64,000 nucleotides of DNA from contig JAPFFF010000012.1 of the NCBI GenBank assembly GCA_039105265.1, positions 2,046,001-2,110,000 on the forward strand. The letters run 5' to 3'. Positions 62,168 to 64,000 of the stretch are shown here, one piece after another; within the stretch, counting starts at the first letter, position 1, and each line of letters begins with the position of its first letter. The notes below the pieces were generated by a model. The model saw only the letters and a list, made by a program, of their open reading frames with translations. It was not told the origin of the DNA and ran no database searches. This stretch comes from Tritrichomonas musculus (taxonomy: Eukaryota; Parabasalia; Tritrichomonadida; Tritrichomonadidae). Both the position numbers and the translations under genes were made by a program.

Positions 62168-62446
62168 ACTAAACCAATTTTAAATCACTCAAAAAGTTCG
62201 TTATTGTAATATTTCTACTTTTTGAGAGGTGCGAGAGCTGAGGACATATATCAGATTTTTTTAATATTTTAAAAATAAATATATATTAATGCTTAAAATG
62301 AAATTTCAAAATATTAATGGATTATTTTTGGATGGGAATAAAATATGAATGTTTTAAAAATTGAGAATAAGGTAATTCAAAATATAATAAAAATTCAATT
62401 TATTTTTGGTCATATTATTTCAGTAACCTTAGAATTATCTCATTTT

Positions 62447-63000
62447 TAGGGGGTTCAACCGCCAAAAAAATGTCAAATTTTTTATAGAGAATAAAAAAAT
62501 GGAGATTTTGTAAAAATAAATATTAAAATAAAAACATATTTATTTACAAATTTGAAAGAAAATTAAATTAATTGATTTTATCTATACATTCAAAAAAGGC
62601 AAAGCAATCTAGTATCATGACATGCTATATGAAATATATATTTAATTTATCATAAAAACTTTATTTTATCATCAATCAAATATGCCAATATATAGAATTA
62701 TTTATGCATATTTTAATGAATAAAAAAATAATTGATTTCATCTATACTTTCACAAAAGGCAAAGCGTTTTAGTTATCATGACATGTTAAGTGAAACGAAA
62801 TTAAATAATAAAAATTGATATTTTTGCTTATTAAAATAATCATATATAAATTATAATTTGCATACAATTTAATAAATAAAAAATTAATTAGTTTTATCAA
62901 TGCATTCAAAAAAGGTAAAGCATTTAAGTTATCATGACATGTTATATGAAATAAATAAATGCATTTTAAAAAATTGGGATTTTTAACTAAATAATAGTAT
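62447..63000. mobile_element. End of another hAT-type element (family of 26668-28090)
   Basis: Starts TAGGGGGTTCAACCGCC followed by AAAAAAATGTCAAATTTT, matching the right end of the 26668-28090 element read inward. Three spaced copies of a unit containing TTCAAAAAAGGCAAAGC and TATCATGACATG follow at about 62571-62640, 62731-62800 and 62890-62955 (period near 158 bp). The same ATCATGACATG word occurs in the other copy. The opposite end was not found, so the given end is nominal. Confidence 0.55.
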
Positions 63001-63260
63001 TGGTATAAAGTATAATTAATGAATATTTTTATAAAGTTAAAAAGGTACTCTCCTATTATTTTGCTTCGTTCTCTCAATTTTCTGAGGGATCTCAAATTTG
63101 AATGGTGGATAAAAATAAAAATTTTATGGATTTTATGCGATTGAATTTTTGAATGCTCACAATATTTTGGAAATAGTTCTTGATTTTTTGTGAGCAAAAT
63201 ATCAATTGTATGCCATAATATGCTATTATTTGGTTTTGCAATTTGGTATCACTATTTATC

Positions 63261-63530
63261 ATCAAAGGTTACTACGATTATCAATACATATTGAACAATT
63301 ATAGTAATCAAATTGTATTTGATTTTACAACATTCGATGTTTGAATCATTTACACTAAGTTCAATGTTATATATTCATTTATTAACAAAGATTACTACGA
63401 TTATCAATACATATTGAACAATTATAGTAATCAAATTGTATTTGATTTTACAACATTCGATGTTTGAATCATTTACACTAAGTTCAATGTTATATATTCA
63501 TTTATTAACAAAGATTACACGATTACCAAT
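63261..63530. repeat. 123-bp tandem repeat, a little over two copies
   Basis: A 123-bp unit (TTACTACGATTATCAATACA onward) is repeated nearly exactly at 63271 and 63394. A third, partial and diverged copy starts near 63515. Confidence 0.9.
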
Positions 63531-64000
63531 ACAAATTTGAACCATTTTGGCATTTGCTTTGGTGTTGACAAGTTATCTATTTATAATAAAAAAAAAAATA
63601 ACTTTTTTAATTATTATTTTTGCTTCATTTATTTCATTACGAATAGATTAAATTCATTAAATTTGTTTTTATATTTATTATATCAATATTAGGCTTGTTA
63701 AAAGTCTAGGACTTTAGGACCTGCCAGGACCTGCACTTTTCTCTCAATTTTATTGACATATTGGCTTTTCACTATTTTCAGAAATTTAATTTTATCTTTT
63801 GAATTAAAAACTTTAGAACCTATTTTTTTGAAAAGTTATAATTTTTCAAGTAGAAAAACAAATTAAAAAATATTTTAATAAATAATTTGCAATATATAAC
63901 CATTAATAGTTTTTAAACCTTAAAAGAATCCCAAAAATATTTATTATTTTTAAAGATAAAAGTATTTAACAATTGAAAAAGTTTGTTAGGTCCTAACAGT
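63531..64000. other. Non-coding end of window, possible transposon edge
   Basis: No gene. At 63702-63737 the sequence repeats AGGAC and AGGACCTGC words (GGACTTTAGGACCTGCCAGG), and TTAGGTCCTAAC lies at 63987-63998. These GC-rich words in AT-rich DNA look like a transposon end cut by the window. Confidence 0.35.

Noticed and set aside
62769-63197. 142-codon minus-strand ORF
   Set aside because: It is built from the repeats of the hAT-type end, with its C-terminus repeating LITFHLTCHDN-like words. Composition is AT-driven.

Overview
The window is very A+T-rich nuclear DNA from a parabasalid flagellate, most likely Tritrichomonas foetus or a close relative. The reasons are long intron-free ORFs with short 5' leaders, TCAYTW-like initiator sites just upstream of some start codons, a trichomonad-type Maverick/Polinton, and many DNA transposon families in AT-rich intergenic DNA. 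The species call is inference.

Layout. 1-1529 is the 5' part of a subtilisin-like protease gene (minus strand, cut by the window edge). 1760-5555 is an 8-bp-TSD hAT-type element with decayed coding scraps inside. 7170-8098 holds a mariner/IS630-type DDE transposase ORF beside a TIR-like palindrome. 8282-19015 is a host gene block: an unrecognised 255-aa protein, a 2603-aa Furry/MOR2-PAG1-like protein and a CFAP36/BART-like protein. 19887-21858 holds two small inverted-repeat elements and a short structured block.

22006-47684 is the most striking part. Two paralogous single-domain rhodanese genes (22006-22395 and 47370-47684, about two thirds identical over the shared domain) are separated by about 25 kb made almost wholly of abutting and nested transposons. 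These are a 4.1-kb MULE-like element with a 10-bp TSD, a 1.4-kb hAT-type element carrying a 240-bp TTAA MITE, and then an older TTAA element split open by a second 240-bp MITE, a 16.3-kb Maverick/Polinton and a 2.5-kb pogo-type transposon. The pogo element sits exactly on the outer edge of the Maverick's right terminal repeat. The Maverick looks largely whole and young (terminal repeats about 98% identical). Its parts include protein-primed DNA polymerase, integrase, packaging ATPase, a likely major capsid protein, a small amphipathic capsid-associated protein and a long membrane-anchored fibre-like protein with BspA/DUF285-like repeats. It is treated here as a virus-like fossil.

48000-62167 is a second host gene block: a RhoGEF (DH-PH), a kinesin, a choline-transporter-like (CTL/SLC44) membrane protein, a 1512-aa coiled-coil protein with a 7-residue tandem repeat, and a multi-TM protein resembling the Wntless/TMEM181 group. 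Several host genes point to cytoskeleton, flagellum and cell shape (Furry, CFAP36-like, RhoGEF, kinesin, coiled-coil protein), but nothing shows that they are co-regulated. 62447-64000 holds one end of another hAT-type element, tandem repeats and possibly the edge of a further transposon.
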